NCBI GenBank assembly: GCA_016219285.1
Contig: JACRNJ010000003.1
Coordinates: forward strand, 1 to 49,785
DNA length: 49,785 nt
Direction: 5' to 3'
From: Deltaproteobacteria bacterium
Lineage (GTDB): Bacteria; Desulfobacterota; GWC2-55-46; UBA9637
Shown here: one piece after another, positions 41,937 to 49,785 of the stretch
Layout of the letters: each line of letters begins with the position of its first letter
Numbering within the stretch: the first letter of the stretch is position 1
The notes under the pieces: generated by a model
What the model was told of the DNA's origin: nothing
Databases searched by the model: none
Seen by the model: only the letters and a program-made list of their open reading frames with translations
Position numbers and translations under genes: made by a program

Positions 41937-43931
41937 ATGGACGGAGAATCAATAGATATTAAACAGACCAGGCTTCAAAAGCTGAAAGAGTTTTTCCCAG
42001 ATATTTTTACCGAAAATCAGTTGGATTGGGAGAAGCTGAAAGCCGCTTTTGGCGATGCCATCAACTTTGCCAATGAGCGGTATGTGTTGAATTGGGCGGG
42101 AAAGTCTGATGCCTTTAGAGTTTTGCAGCAGCCTACTACAGCCACATTAAAGCCCATCCCGGAAGAATCCGTAAACTTTGACACTTCGGAAAACCTATTT
42201 ATTGAAGGCGAAAATCTGGAAGTCCTCAAGGTTCTGCAAAAGGCTTATTACGGCAAGGTGAAGTGCATCATCATTGACCCGCCATACAACACAGGAAGCG
42301 ACAGCTTTATTTACCCCGACAGATTCAGCGAAAAGAAGGAAGATTACCTCAAGCGCATCGGTGACAAGGACGAAGAAGGCTTTCTGATGAAAGAGGGGCT
42401 GTTCCGCAAAAACAGCAAGGACAGCGGACACTTTCACAGCAACTGGCTTAGCATGATCTATCCGCGCCTGTTTCTTGCCAAAAACCTCCTGCGCGATGAC
42501 GGCGTTATCTTTGTTCACATTGACGACAACGAGGTTCACAACCTGCGGATGGTTATGAATGAGATATTTGGGGAAGAGAATTTTGTGGCTTAGATCATTT
42601 GGCAGAAGAAGTATGCTGTTTCAAATGATGATGATGGTATAAGCCAGATGCACGACTACATTTTAGTGTATCAAAAATCTTCAGCATTCCAGAGACAACT
42701 ACTTCCAAGAACAGAAAAACAACTTAACAGATATGTTAATCCAGATAACGACCCAAGGGGTGTTTGGTCTTCAGATAATTACGTGAGCAATAAGTCGCGT
42801 TTTGAACGTCCGACACTTTGGTATCCAGTTATCCATCCAAAAACAGGGGAAGAGGTTTGGCCAGATGAAAATGCTGTATGGAGATATAGCAAAGATAAGC
42901 ATAAAATAATGGTCAAAGAGAACAGGCTTTATTGGGGGCCAGACATAAGTTATAAAAAACCAAGACTTAAAAGGTTTCTATCAGAAATACAAGATGGTGT
43001 TGTCCCTAGCACTTGGTGGCCGTTTGAAGATGTTGGTCACAATGATGAAGGCCAGAAGGAAACGGGAGAGCTATTGGGTAAAAAGATTTTCAGCACACCA
43101 AAACCCGTAAGGTTAATCAAGAAAACCCTCACTATTTCAACAGCAAAAGAAGACGATATCATCCTCGACTTCTTCGCTGGATCCGGCACCACTGCCCAAG
43201 CTGTTTTAGAACTCAACAAAGAAGACGGCGGCAGTCGTAAGTTTATTCTTGTGCAAATGCCTGAGCAATGCGATGAAGACAGCGAGGCTTACAAGGCAGG
43301 ATATAAGACCATTGCAGATATTGCAAAAGAGCGCATCCGCAGGGTTATTCAGAAAATAGAAAAAGAAAAAGCCGAGAAGCCTGATTTGTTTGCTAAAGGC
43401 AATCTGGATTTGGGGTTCAAGGTATTCAAGCTTTCTCCCTCCAGCTTTAAAATCTGGCGTAGCCAGGAAATCACAGAAGAGAACCTGGAACAGCAGCTTG
43501 ACGCATTTACTAACCCCACCCGGCCCGGAGCCGAAAAACAAAATATGCTTTATGAGCTTATGCTCAAGGCTGGGTATGAAATTACAAGTCCGGTGCAGTA
43601 TGTTACCCAAAACCACCCCTCACCTCAATCCTCTCCCGCTGAGGGGAGAGGAGGGTTAAAAGTTCAATCATCTTCCGCTGAGGGGAGAGGAAGTTTAAAA
43701 GTCCCCTCCACCCTTGCGGGGGAGGGCCAGGGTGGGGGGTATTACAGCATCAACAACAACGAACTCATAATTGCATTAGATGCAGTGAATGAAAAACTCA
43801 TAGAACAGATCATTGCCGCCAAGCCGCAAAAGGTCATCACCCTTGATAGTTTATTCACAGGCAACGACCAGCTTAAAACCAATACCGTCCTGCAAATGCG
43901 CGATGCAGGGGTGGATTTTAAGACGATATGA
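41937..43931 (+). pseudogene. mod: Type III DNA-methyltransferase (Mod) interrupted by an in-frame amber codon
   Basis: The two open parts are in the same frame: 41937-42590 and the continuation past TAG at 42591-42593, which joins again to MHDYILVYQKS at 42648. The catalytic motif DPPYNT (in IIDPPYNTGSD) precedes the AdoMet motif DFFAGSGTTAQ, as in beta-class N6-adenine enzymes. The amber falls near the start of the target-recognition region; the sequence past it (IIWQKKYAVSNDD) fits the family. A palindromic repeat adds about 43 residues near the C-terminus (43612-43740). Start 41937 has AAAGGA upstream. Unless the stop is suppressed or a sequence error, the enzyme is lost. Confidence 0.88.
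43612..43740. repeat. Palindromic G/C-rich repeat inside mod
   Basis: CTCTCCCGCTGAGGGGAGAG forms a hairpin. The run CCGCTGAGGGGAGAGGA recurs once more, about 40 bases on, with a following TTAAAAGT. A third block (CCCTCCACCCTTGCGGGGGAGGG) follows. The whole stretch stays in frame and encodes P/S/E/G-rich residues. A similar C/G-rich element is present in res. Confidence 0.7.
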
Positions 43932-44206
43932 GCGACAAATCAAAATCTCAATTTTCGGATATTATCCTTTATTCCTCGCCGGAGGGGAATATTCATGTGG
44001 AAGTGGTTTTCGGCGATGAAACCTTCTGGCTCACAATTAATAAAATGGCTGATTTGTTTGGCGCTTCCAAACAGAACATCAGCTATCATCTTCAAAACAT
44101 ATATAAGGAGAAAGAATTGGATACGGAAGCAACTGTCAAAGAAATTTTGACAGTTCAGAATACTACAATCTTGATGCTTTATTTTAGGAGGGGGGATGTC
44201 GGATAA
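43928..44206 (+). pseudogene. Truncated RhuM-family protein
   Basis: The first 75 residues match RhuM proteins: ILYSSPEGNIHVEVVFGDETFWLT, then INKMADLFGASKQNISYHLQNIYKEKEL and ATVKEILTVQ. RhuM proteins are normally about 330 residues. After VQ the sequence encodes EYYNLDALF (44158-44184) in another frame, the next conserved RhuM segment, so a deletion with frameshift occurred here. The frame then ends shortly after. The gene overlaps the mod stop by four bases, as in other type III islands that carry accessory genes. Confidence 0.75.
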
Positions 44207-45071
44207 AAATTTGGTATCAATGGGAAGCAAATCTTTTGAAGACCTGAAGAAAGCAAATGAACATGGCGCAGAATATTGGAGCGCGCGGGAAATTCAGCCT
44301 CTATTAGGATATACGCAATGGAGGCGATTTGAAGATGCAATTAATAGGGCGCTGACCTCTTGCAAACAGTCTGGAAATACACCTGAAAACCATTTTGCCG
44401 GCGCCGGCAAAATGGTTGACCTTGGATCAGGAAGCGTGCGCGAAGTTCCTGATTATCATCTGTCGCGTTTTGCCTGTTATCTTATTGCACAAAACGGCGA
44501 TCCACGAAAACCTGAAATTGCAAATGCCCAGAAGTATTTTGCAATTCAAGCACGCAGGCAGGAAATCTCAGATGCAATTGCCGCTGATATAGAACGTTTG
44601 GAACTTCGCAAGCAGACTGCCGAAGAATTTAAAGCCCTGTCAGGTGCGGCGCGTGATGCAGGAGTGCATGACAGGATGTTCGGGGTTTTCCATGATGCCG
44701 GATATAAAGGCATGTATGGAGGGCTTGGCAGAGATGCGATAAAGAAGCACAAAAGAATACCTGAAAAGGAAAATCTCATGGACCGCATGGACACTACAGA
44801 ATTAGCGGCAAACCAATTTCGTATGACACAGACACGCGATAAACTCGCCCGTGAACGGGTGAAAGACCAACAATCAGCTATCAGGACTCATGAAAGTGTC
44901 GGCAAAGAAGTTCGAGAAGCCATTAAACGAATCGGCGGGACGCCGCCTGAACAGCTTCCCCCGGCAGAGCATATCAAACAAGTTGAGAAGCGTGTAAAAA
45001 GCGCTGCTCCTAAACTGGAACTGGAAGAAAAAGACGCTAAGGGGTTGATCGGAAAATTGGAAGAGGAATGA
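44196..45071 (+). CDS. dinD: DinD-like (BRO-type) protein
   Basis: The 291-residue protein begins with FEDLKKANEHGAEYWSAREI and LLGYTQWRRFEDAINRAL, then DYHLSRFACYLIAQNGDP and IANAQKYFAIQARRQE, which are characteristic of DNA-damage-inducible protein D. The C-terminal half is charged and helical. DinD inhibits RecA-mediated strand exchange in E. coli. AGGAGGGG lies four bases before the ATG; an ATG eight codons in is an alternative. It lies between the Mod/RhuM genes and Res and overlaps the res fragment by ATGA. Confidence 0.88.
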   Translation: MSDKNLVSMGSKSFEDLKKANEHGAEYWSAREIQPLLGYTQWRRFEDAINRALTSCKQSGNTPENHFAGAGKMVDLGSGSVREVPDYHLSRFACYLIAQNGDPRKPEIANAQKYFAIQARRQEISDAIAADIERLELRKQTAEEFKALSGAARDAGVHDRMFGVFHDAGYKGMYGGLGRDAIKKHKRIPEKENLMDRMDTTELAANQFRMTQTRDKLARERVKDQQSAIRTHESVGKEVREAIKRIGGTPPEQLPPAEHIKQVEKRVKSAAPKLELEEKDAKGLIGKLEEE

Positions 45072-45394
45072 AACTCCACTTCGACAGCAATCAGGAATAT
45101 CAGATAGAGGCTATAAGAGCCGTTACCGATATATTTGAAGGCCAGCCTTTGAGCGGCGGCGACTTTGAATTTTCTTTGACCACAACAGGTGCCCTGCTTT
45201 CCGAGAACGGCGTAGGAAATAAGCTGACACTGACCGAGGGACAGATTTGGGAGAATGTAAAGAGGATACAGCAACGAAATGAGATACACAACCCCCCTTT
45301 ATTAAGGGGGAAAACACACCCCCGACCCCTCCTCAAGAGGGGAATAAAAATCCCCTACTTGGAGGGGCAGGGGTGGGTGGATTGCAGGGAATGA
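45068..45394 (+). pseudogene. res: N-terminal fragment of type III Res, cut by a repeat insertion
   Basis: The first 75 residues (MKLHFDSNQEYQIEAIRAVT, DIFEGQ, LTEGQIWENVKRIQQRNEI) are the normal start of type III restriction helicases. The repeat at 45291-45376 then shifts the frame, and the ORF ends after a low-complexity P/L/R-rich tail. The remaining helicase continues in another frame from 45373. An intact Res would need both parts. Confidence 0.8.
45291..45376. repeat. Palindromic repeat inserted in res
   Basis: Three hairpins lie in a row: CCCCCTTTATTAAGGGGG (45293-45310), CCCCTCCTCAAGAGGGG (45326-45342) and CCCCTACTTGGAGGGG (45352-45367). The stretch interrupts conserved Res sequence between RNEI and NFSVEMETGTGKT, and shifts the frame. 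It resembles the repeat in mod in composition and placement within a coding region. Confidence 0.7.
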
Positions 45395-47784
45395 ACTTCT
45401 CCGTAGAGATGGAGACCGGCACAGGCAAGACCTATGTTTATCTGCGCTCAATCTACGAACTGAACAAACTCTACGGCTTCAAAAAGTTTGTGATTGTAGT
45501 CCCGTCAATCGCCATCAGGGAAGGGGTCTTAAAAAATCTGCAAATTACGCACGAACACTTTCAGACCCTTTTTGACAGGGCGCAGCTCAATTACGATGTA
45601 TATGACAGCAAAAAGGTTTCAAACCTTCGGGGATTTGCCTGCAATAATTCCATTCAGATTTTGGTTATAAATATTGACGCCTTTGCCAAAGATGAAAACA
45701 TCATCAACAAGCCCAACGATAAACTTACCGGGAAAAGGCCTGTTGAATTTATTCAAGGCGTCAACCCGATTGTGATTGTGGATGAGCCGCAGAATATGGA
45801 AACGGAGAACCGCAAGAAGGCGATTGCAAATCTAAATCCGCTTTGCACCCTTCGTTATTCAGCCACACATACCAATCTTTATAATCTGGTCTATTCCCTC
45901 AATCCTGTAAAGGCGTATGATTTGGGGCTGGTAAAACAAATAGAAGTTGATTCGGTGATAAGTGAAAATGCCATGAATGAGCCGTTCATTCAGTTGGAAA
46001 ACATAAGCGCAGCCAAGACCAAAATTACCGCGAAAATCAAGATTGACTGCAACACGGATAAAGGAGTTGTGAAGAAATCCGTTACTGTCAGGGCGGGTGA
46101 TGATATTTATAAGCTCAGCAAAGAGCGGGAGATTTACAAAGAGGGGTTTATCATTGATGAAATTGACGCAGGCGGCGGCGCTATTACCCTCACCAATGGT
46201 TTGACGCTTTCAAAAGGCGAAACTCAAGGCGGGATGAATGATGAGGTTATGAAGTTTATGCTCCGCAGGACTGTTGAAGAACATATCAAAAAAGAGCGGG
46301 TTTATAAAGACAAAGGCATTAAAGTCCTTTCGCTGTTTTTTATAGATAAGGTTAAAAATTACAGGGAATATGACGCAAACGGAAATCAGGCAAAAGGGAA
46401 GTTTGCCGGATGGTTTGAAGAGATTTATCAGAAGGAGGCCGCAAAGCCTGCTTTCAGCGGTTTGCTGCCATACGCCGTTGATGATGTGCATAACGGTTAC
46501 TTCTCGCAAGACAGCAAAGGCAGAGTGAAAGACACCGAAGGAGAAAGTCAGGCGGATTACGATACATACAAATTGATAATGCAGGACAAAGAAAAACTCC
46601 TTGACCCTGAGACCCCGCTCCGCTTCATATTCAGCCACTCCGCATTGCGGGAGGGATGGGACAACCCGAATGTGTTTCAGATATGCACTTTGAACGAGAC
46701 TAAATCCGAAATCAAAAAGAGGCAGGAAATAGGCAGGGGCTTGCGTCTGCCGGTAAATCAAAATGGCGAACGGATATTTGACCGCAATATCAATAAACTC
46801 ACAGTAGTAGCCAATGAACGGTATGAGGATTTTGCCAAGGCGTTGCAGAAAGAGATACAGGAAGACTGCGGAGTAGATTTTTCCGGCAGAATAAAGAACA
46901 GGGGCGACAGGCAGAAAGTCAATTTCCGCAAAGGGTTTGAGGCAGACCCGAAATTTCTTGAGATATGGGAGAAGATAAAATTTCAGACGCGATACAGCGT
47001 TGATTACAAGACGGATGAATTGATTACACTGGCTGCAAAGGCTGTTAAGGATATGCCTGAAACCAAGAAACCTTCTATTCGCTCCACTACTCATGGATTA
47101 ACGATCACGGGCGAAGGCGTCGGCGGAATTTTAGTTCGTGATGCAGGAATAGACTATGGAACAGAAGGGTTTGACATGCCGGATATGCTAACTTATATCC
47201 AGTCAAAAACCGAATTAACCCGGCACACTATTTTGGAGATACTCAAAAAGTCAGAAAGGTTGAGCGAGGTTTTATTAAACCCGCAGCTATTTATGGATAA
47301 TGCGGCAGCAGCCGTCAAATCAGCGTTGTATGATTTGATGGCTGACGGCATCAAGTATGAGAAAATCGGCGGCAAGGTTTATGAAATGACATTGTTTAAC
47401 GATGCAGACTTTGAGATATATCTTGACGGGTTTACCTTCACAGTAAAAAACCCGGGCAAGACCATTTACGAGAATTACATCCCTCTTGACTCATCCGTAG
47501 AAAATCAGTTTGCCAGAGACTGCGAGACCCACGAGAACATTGAGTTCTTTTTCAAACTGCCGAATTGGTTCAAGATAAATACGCCTATTGGCGCCTATAA
47601 TCCCGATTTGGCGATAGTATTCAAGGGAGAAAAGAAAATATATTTTGTGGCAGAGACAAAAGGCAAAGAACAAGAATTACGTGGCAGTGAAAAACTTAAA
47701 ATCAAATGCGGAGCAGAACACTTCAAAAAGTTTGAGGATGTTGTTTATAAAAGAGTTTCGTCGGTTTCTGAATTGAATGAGTGA
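45373..47784 (+). CDS. res: Type III restriction helicase-nuclease (Res), main part
   Basis: This 803-residue frame has Walker A in VEMETGTGKTYVYLRS, the DEAD-like box as IVIVDEPQNM, and SATHTN as motif III. LREGWDNPNVFQI and IGRGLRLPVNQNG represent motifs V and VI. Near the C-terminus YNPDLAIVFKGEKKIYFVAETKGK is a PD-(D/E)xK nuclease site. Res needs Mod for DNA targeting. The first 75 residues are split off upstream by the repeat insertion, so helicase function may be lost; GTG 45373 or ATG 45391 could start the shortened product. With mod interrupted, the system looks inactive. Confidence 0.85.
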   Translation: MGGLQGMNFSVEMETGTGKTYVYLRSIYELNKLYGFKKFVIVVPSIAIREGVLKNLQITHEHFQTLFDRAQLNYDVYDSKKVSNLRGFACNNSIQILVINIDAFAKDENIINKPNDKLTGKRPVEFIQGVNPIVIVDEPQNMETENRKKAIANLNPLCTLRYSATHTNLYNLVYSLNPVKAYDLGLVKQIEVDSVISENAMNEPFIQLENISAAKTKITAKIKIDCNTDKGVVKKSVTVRAGDDIYKLSKEREIYKEGFIIDEIDAGGGAITLTNGLTLSKGETQGGMNDEVMKFMLRRTVEEHIKKERVYKDKGIKVLSLFFIDKVKNYREYDANGNQAKGKFAGWFEEIYQKEAAKPAFSGLLPYAVDDVHNGYFSQDSKGRVKDTEGESQADYDTYKLIMQDKEKLLDPETPLRFIFSHSALREGWDNPNVFQICTLNETKSEIKKRQEIGRGLRLPVNQNGERIFDRNINKLTVVANERYEDFAKALQKEIQEDCGVDFSGRIKNRGDRQKVNFRKGFEADPKFLEIWEKIKFQTRYSVDYKTDELITLAAKAVKDMPETKKPSIRSTTHGLTITGEGVGGILVRDAGIDYGTEGFDMPDMLTYIQSKTELTRHTILEILKKSERLSEVLLNPQLFMDNAAAAVKSALYDLMADGIKYEKIGGKVYEMTLFNDADFEIYLDGFTFTVKNPGKTIYENYIPLDSSVENQFARDCETHENIEFFFKLPNWFKINTPIGAYNPDLAIVFKGEKKIYFVAETKGKEQELRGSEKLKIKCGAEHFKKFEDVVYKRVSSVSELNE

Positions 47785-47894
47785 TAGTTACAATTATGTA
47801 TGTTTAAGGCAATAATGTTCACTTAAGAATTCTGCGCTTTAGGCGATATTGATATTTAAATTAGAAGGTCTCAATTAACTGCCTGTCTCTTTAC

Positions 47895-48455
47895 TTATTT
47901 GCTGTCACACGTTAATTCTTTACTCTGTGCGCTATAGGCCTTTTCTAATGCCTCTTGTTTTGCTGTGAGTTGCTGGTATGAAGCGCTGTGCTCATAATCT
48001 GTATGATATTTTTCTAACAGTCTGTTTTCCATATCATCATTTGAGCATAATGTCCCATTTTTAAGAATATGGCTGACCTTGACACCCTGTGATGACAAGG
48101 CATGAGAAACTAGTGCAAATCTGTGGCAGTTAAACGGTTCCTTATCTGTGCACATGATGGCAATGGCAGCCCCATTTTTCAACTCTTCAATAATCCGTTG
48201 AACCCCTGATTTAAATATCTCAGTTTTCCATGCATCATATTTTGCCTCCAGCGAATCACCCATAAAGAGATATCGAATGCCTTTCTGTTTGAGTTCAGAG
48301 TCAAGATATTCCCTATTGTATTGTGCCGCATACTTAACCGATGGGATGTTACGCACATCTACAATACAGTTTATACTATAGGATGACATGAATTTTAGAA
48401 ATTTGCTGAGAGGATGTATGGAATGTCCAATAGTGAAGCAGTGTAGTTGTTTCAT
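47895..48455 (-). CDS. DUF488-family protein
   Basis: The 186 residues start FTIGHSIHPLSKFLKFM, then CIVDVRNIPSVKYAAQYN, then a glycine-aspartate segment (GIRYLFMGDSL) and IMCTDKEPFNCHRF, all DUF488 hallmarks. The function is unknown; a nucleic-acid or metal-linked role has been proposed for relatives. The gene follows the site-2 protease by five bases and is probably co-transcribed. The 110-bp gap to the Res stop (47785-47894) shows no clear terminator. Confidence 0.88.
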   Translation of the reverse strand: MKQLHCFTIGHSIHPLSKFLKFMSSYSINCIVDVRNIPSVKYAAQYNREYLDSELKQKGIRYLFMGDSLEAKYDAWKTEIFKSGVQRIIEELKNGAAIAIMCTDKEPFNCHRFALVSHALSSQGVKVSHILKNGTLCSNDDMENRLLEKYHTDYEHSASYQQLTAKQEALEKAYSAQSKELTCDSK

Positions 48456-48460
48456 CTGTT

Positions 48461-49585
48461 TTAAATGCCAAGATCTGCCTTAAACTCCATGAGTTTCATT
48501 ATATCTCTGCGGGTGATTATGCCGACGATTTTGCCGCCATCCATAACAATGACCCTCCCCGTATCAAGGTTTATCATTCTTGAGAGTGCGTCCATAGCGC
48601 TGTCTTCAGGACGGAGTATAGCATCTGGAGAAATTTTATTCATCACATCTTTTACCAGTGTTGTATTCCATTCTTGCTGTGGTATTATGCGCACATTATT
48701 TAAGGTGAGCATGCCTGTAATCTGTCCGTCAGATACAACAGGGAAGCCTGCAAAGTGGTAGCCGAAGAAATATTTTTCAACTACGGATGCCAGGGTAGAA
48801 TCTCCCGCTATGGCGATGACATTCATTGTCATGGCATCACCAACCTTCATTCTTTCAAGGGTCTTATTTACCAGAAGCTGCCGGTAGCCGGAGTCTGCCG
48901 CCTGCTGCAGAAACATACCGATAAATATCATCCACAGGCCGCCGATGAAATTACCCAGAAATATTTGAAAAAAACCAAAACCGATGAGCAATGCCGCAAA
49001 GCCCTTGCCAACCTGGCTTGCAACATGAGTTGCCTTTTGAAGGTCGCCTGTTTTATTCCACCAGATAGCCCTTAAAATCCTTCCGCCGTCCAAAGGAAAG
49101 CCTGGGATAATGTTGAATGCGACAAGCACCATATTTATCATGGAGAGATATCCAAAAACAGCAGACAAAACCGGATATATTGAGATGGCATCTACAAGAC
49201 GCATAAGGACCCAGAATGTTGCGGCAAGCGCTGTGCTTGCCGCAGGGCCGGCAATGGCAATCTTTAACTCTTTTATCGGGTCGTCAGGCTCCTTGGTCAG
49301 TTTGGCAACTCCGCCGAAGATAAAAAGCGTTATTTCTTTTACTTCAATTCCAAGTTTGTTTGAGGTGTAAGAGTGAGAAAGCTCATGAATGAGAACGCAT
49401 ATAAAAAGGAGAGCGGCAGATATTGTTCCAACAATAATATAGGTAAAAGTAGTAAGGCCTGGAATGGTGAGGGGGAAATAGCCCTGGGCAAGACTCCACG
49501 CAACAAGACCGAATACAATAAACCATGTATAATCCAGAGAAATCTGGATGCCCAGTATTTTAAATAATTTTACGCCGCGTCCCAT
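48461..49585 (-). CDS. Site-2 protease (M50) with two CBS domains
   Basis: This 374-residue protein has at least five hydrophobic helices in the first 230 residues. The zinc motif HExxH reads LIHELSHSY, and the third ligand lies in NIIPGFPLDGGR. Two CBS-type repeats follow (about 245-370: VGDAMTMNVIAI and VKDVMNKISPDAIL start each). This is the standard layout of the SpoIVFB-like family, in which nucleotides binding CBS may control proteolysis within the membrane. The substrate is unknown. No promoter is obvious in the 60 bases upstream, which end at the IS border. Confidence 0.92.
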   Translation of the reverse strand: MGRGVKLFKILGIQISLDYTWFIVFGLVAWSLAQGYFPLTIPGLTTFTYIIVGTISAALLFICVLIHELSHSYTSNKLGIEVKEITLFIFGGVAKLTKEPDDPIKELKIAIAGPAASTALAATFWVLMRLVDAISIYPVLSAVFGYLSMINMVLVAFNIIPGFPLDGGRILRAIWWNKTGDLQKATHVASQVGKGFAALLIGFGFFQIFLGNFIGGLWMIFIGMFLQQAADSGYRQLLVNKTLERMKVGDAMTMNVIAIAGDSTLASVVEKYFFGYHFAGFPVVSDGQITGMLTLNNVRIIPQQEWNTTLVKDVMNKISPDAILRPEDSAMDALSRMINLDTGRVIVMDGGKIVGIITRRDIMKLMEFKADLGI

Positions 49586-49648
49586 AGATAGATGATATGT
49601 GATAGATTATCAGAAAGGTTTCGGATATGCAACCGTTAGACAGACCCC

Positions 49649-49785
49649 GGTAATGTAAACTTCTCTGTGTAAATTCATTGAACCATAAAAAAAGAGGGTG
49701 TATTCTCCATGTATTATCAGCAAAATAAAACAAAGGAGGAATACACCCATGTTGCACAAGGCAACGGTAAGAAATGTAAACCGAG
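49649..49785 (+). mobile_element. IS256-family element, left end (continues past window)
   Basis: The sequence from about 49649 is the inverted counterpart of 466 and inwards: the same terminal sequence, leader and transposase start. GGGTGTATTC (49696-49705) and GAATACACCC (49739-49748) pair around the ribosome site AAAGGAGG. The rest of the element is outside the window. Confidence 0.8.
49749..49785 (+). CDS. Transposase, partial (N-terminus only)
   Basis: The ATG at 49749 begins the same reading frame as the remnant at 109-366 (MLHKATVRNVNR). AAAGGAGG lies nine bases upstream. The window ends after 12 codons, so whether this copy is full-length or truncated like the other cannot be seen. 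Confidence 0.75.
   Translation, partial: MLHKATVRNVNR

Noticed and set aside
42591-42593. TAG in mod as a pyrrolysine codon
   Set aside because: No pyrrolysine genes are visible, Mod is not a known pyrrolysine protein, and the nearby res and rhuM are also broken. A nonsense change or sequence error is simpler.
43612-43740. Possible CRISPR array in mod
   Set aside because: Only two near-identical units plus a different third block, with no regular spacers and no cas genes.
46210-47094. Long open frame antisense to res (294 aa)
   Set aside because: It lies wholly inside the Res helicase on the opposite strand. The Res frame has clear motifs and the antisense frame has none.

Overview
The window (about 49.8 kb, AT-leaning) comes from a Gram-negative bacterium. 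It encodes a Wza-type outer-membrane polysaccharide exporter, an OmpA-type peptidoglycan-binding domain, an outer-membrane beta-barrel, a lipoprotein signal and a WecA-type sugar-phosphate transferase. The gene style (ExeA-like ATPase next to Wza/Wzc genes, FG-GAP repeats, SxtJ/DUF5989/carbamoyltransferase cassette, dispersed palindromes with GGGAATCC) recalls uncultured Nitrospirota- or Desulfobacterota-like subsurface bacteria. That placement is an impression, because no rRNA or phylogenetic marker is present.

Layout. (1) 1-470: palindromic repeats and a truncated IS256-like element. A second, inverted copy of the same IS end closes the window (49649-49785), so the window lies between two outward-reading IS copies. 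(2) 696-15413, + strand: glycan assembly genes, comprising glycosyltransferases of GT2, CgeB-like and GT9 type, methyltransferases, a hexapeptide acyltransferase, a carbamoyltransferase/SGNH/DUF5989/SxtJ cassette, a DegT aminotransferase and a membrane PHP-like protein. (3) 15716-26400, + strand: a polysaccharide export and control block with a PilZ protein, an ExeA-like ATPase, an HD-GYP protein with altered metal ligands, a lipoprotein fusing a seven-repeat FG-GAP propeller, OmpA and Wza domains, a Wzz/BY-kinase-like protein without the Walker A lysine, an O-antigen ligase/polymerase-like protein, WbqC and a second DegT aminotransferase.

(4) 26408-28697, - strand: a three-gene cassette (small putative ribbon-helix-helix protein, ParA-like ATPase, unknown protein with 11-residue amphipathic repeats) behind a near-consensus promoter overlapped by a palindromic operator. 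(5) 28760-35194, - strand: WecA-like transferase, PIG-L deacetylase, two GT4 enzymes, a radical SAM/SPASM protein and a GT9 enzyme. (6) 35357-41436, - strand: a compact operon of an outer-membrane barrel, a small secreted protein, a PqqD-like protein, an ATP-grasp ligase, a LysA-like PLP decarboxylase and a urea transporter fused to an M23 peptidase. Its promoter has four direct repeats just upstream. This is the best candidate for an undescribed system. (7) 41937-47784, + strand: a decayed type III restriction-modification island (mod with an in-frame amber codon, truncated rhuM, dinD, res split by a palindromic repeat insertion). (8) 47895-49585, - strand: DUF488 and a CBS-domain site-2 protease.

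Together regions 2, 3 and 5 look like one surface-polysaccharide locus: lipid-linked initiation (WecA), sugar addition and decoration (GTs, carbamoyl, acyl and methyl transfer), polymerisation/ligation, and export under probable cyclic-di-GMP influence. No exosortase, flippase gene, CRISPR array, tRNA or rRNA was recognised.
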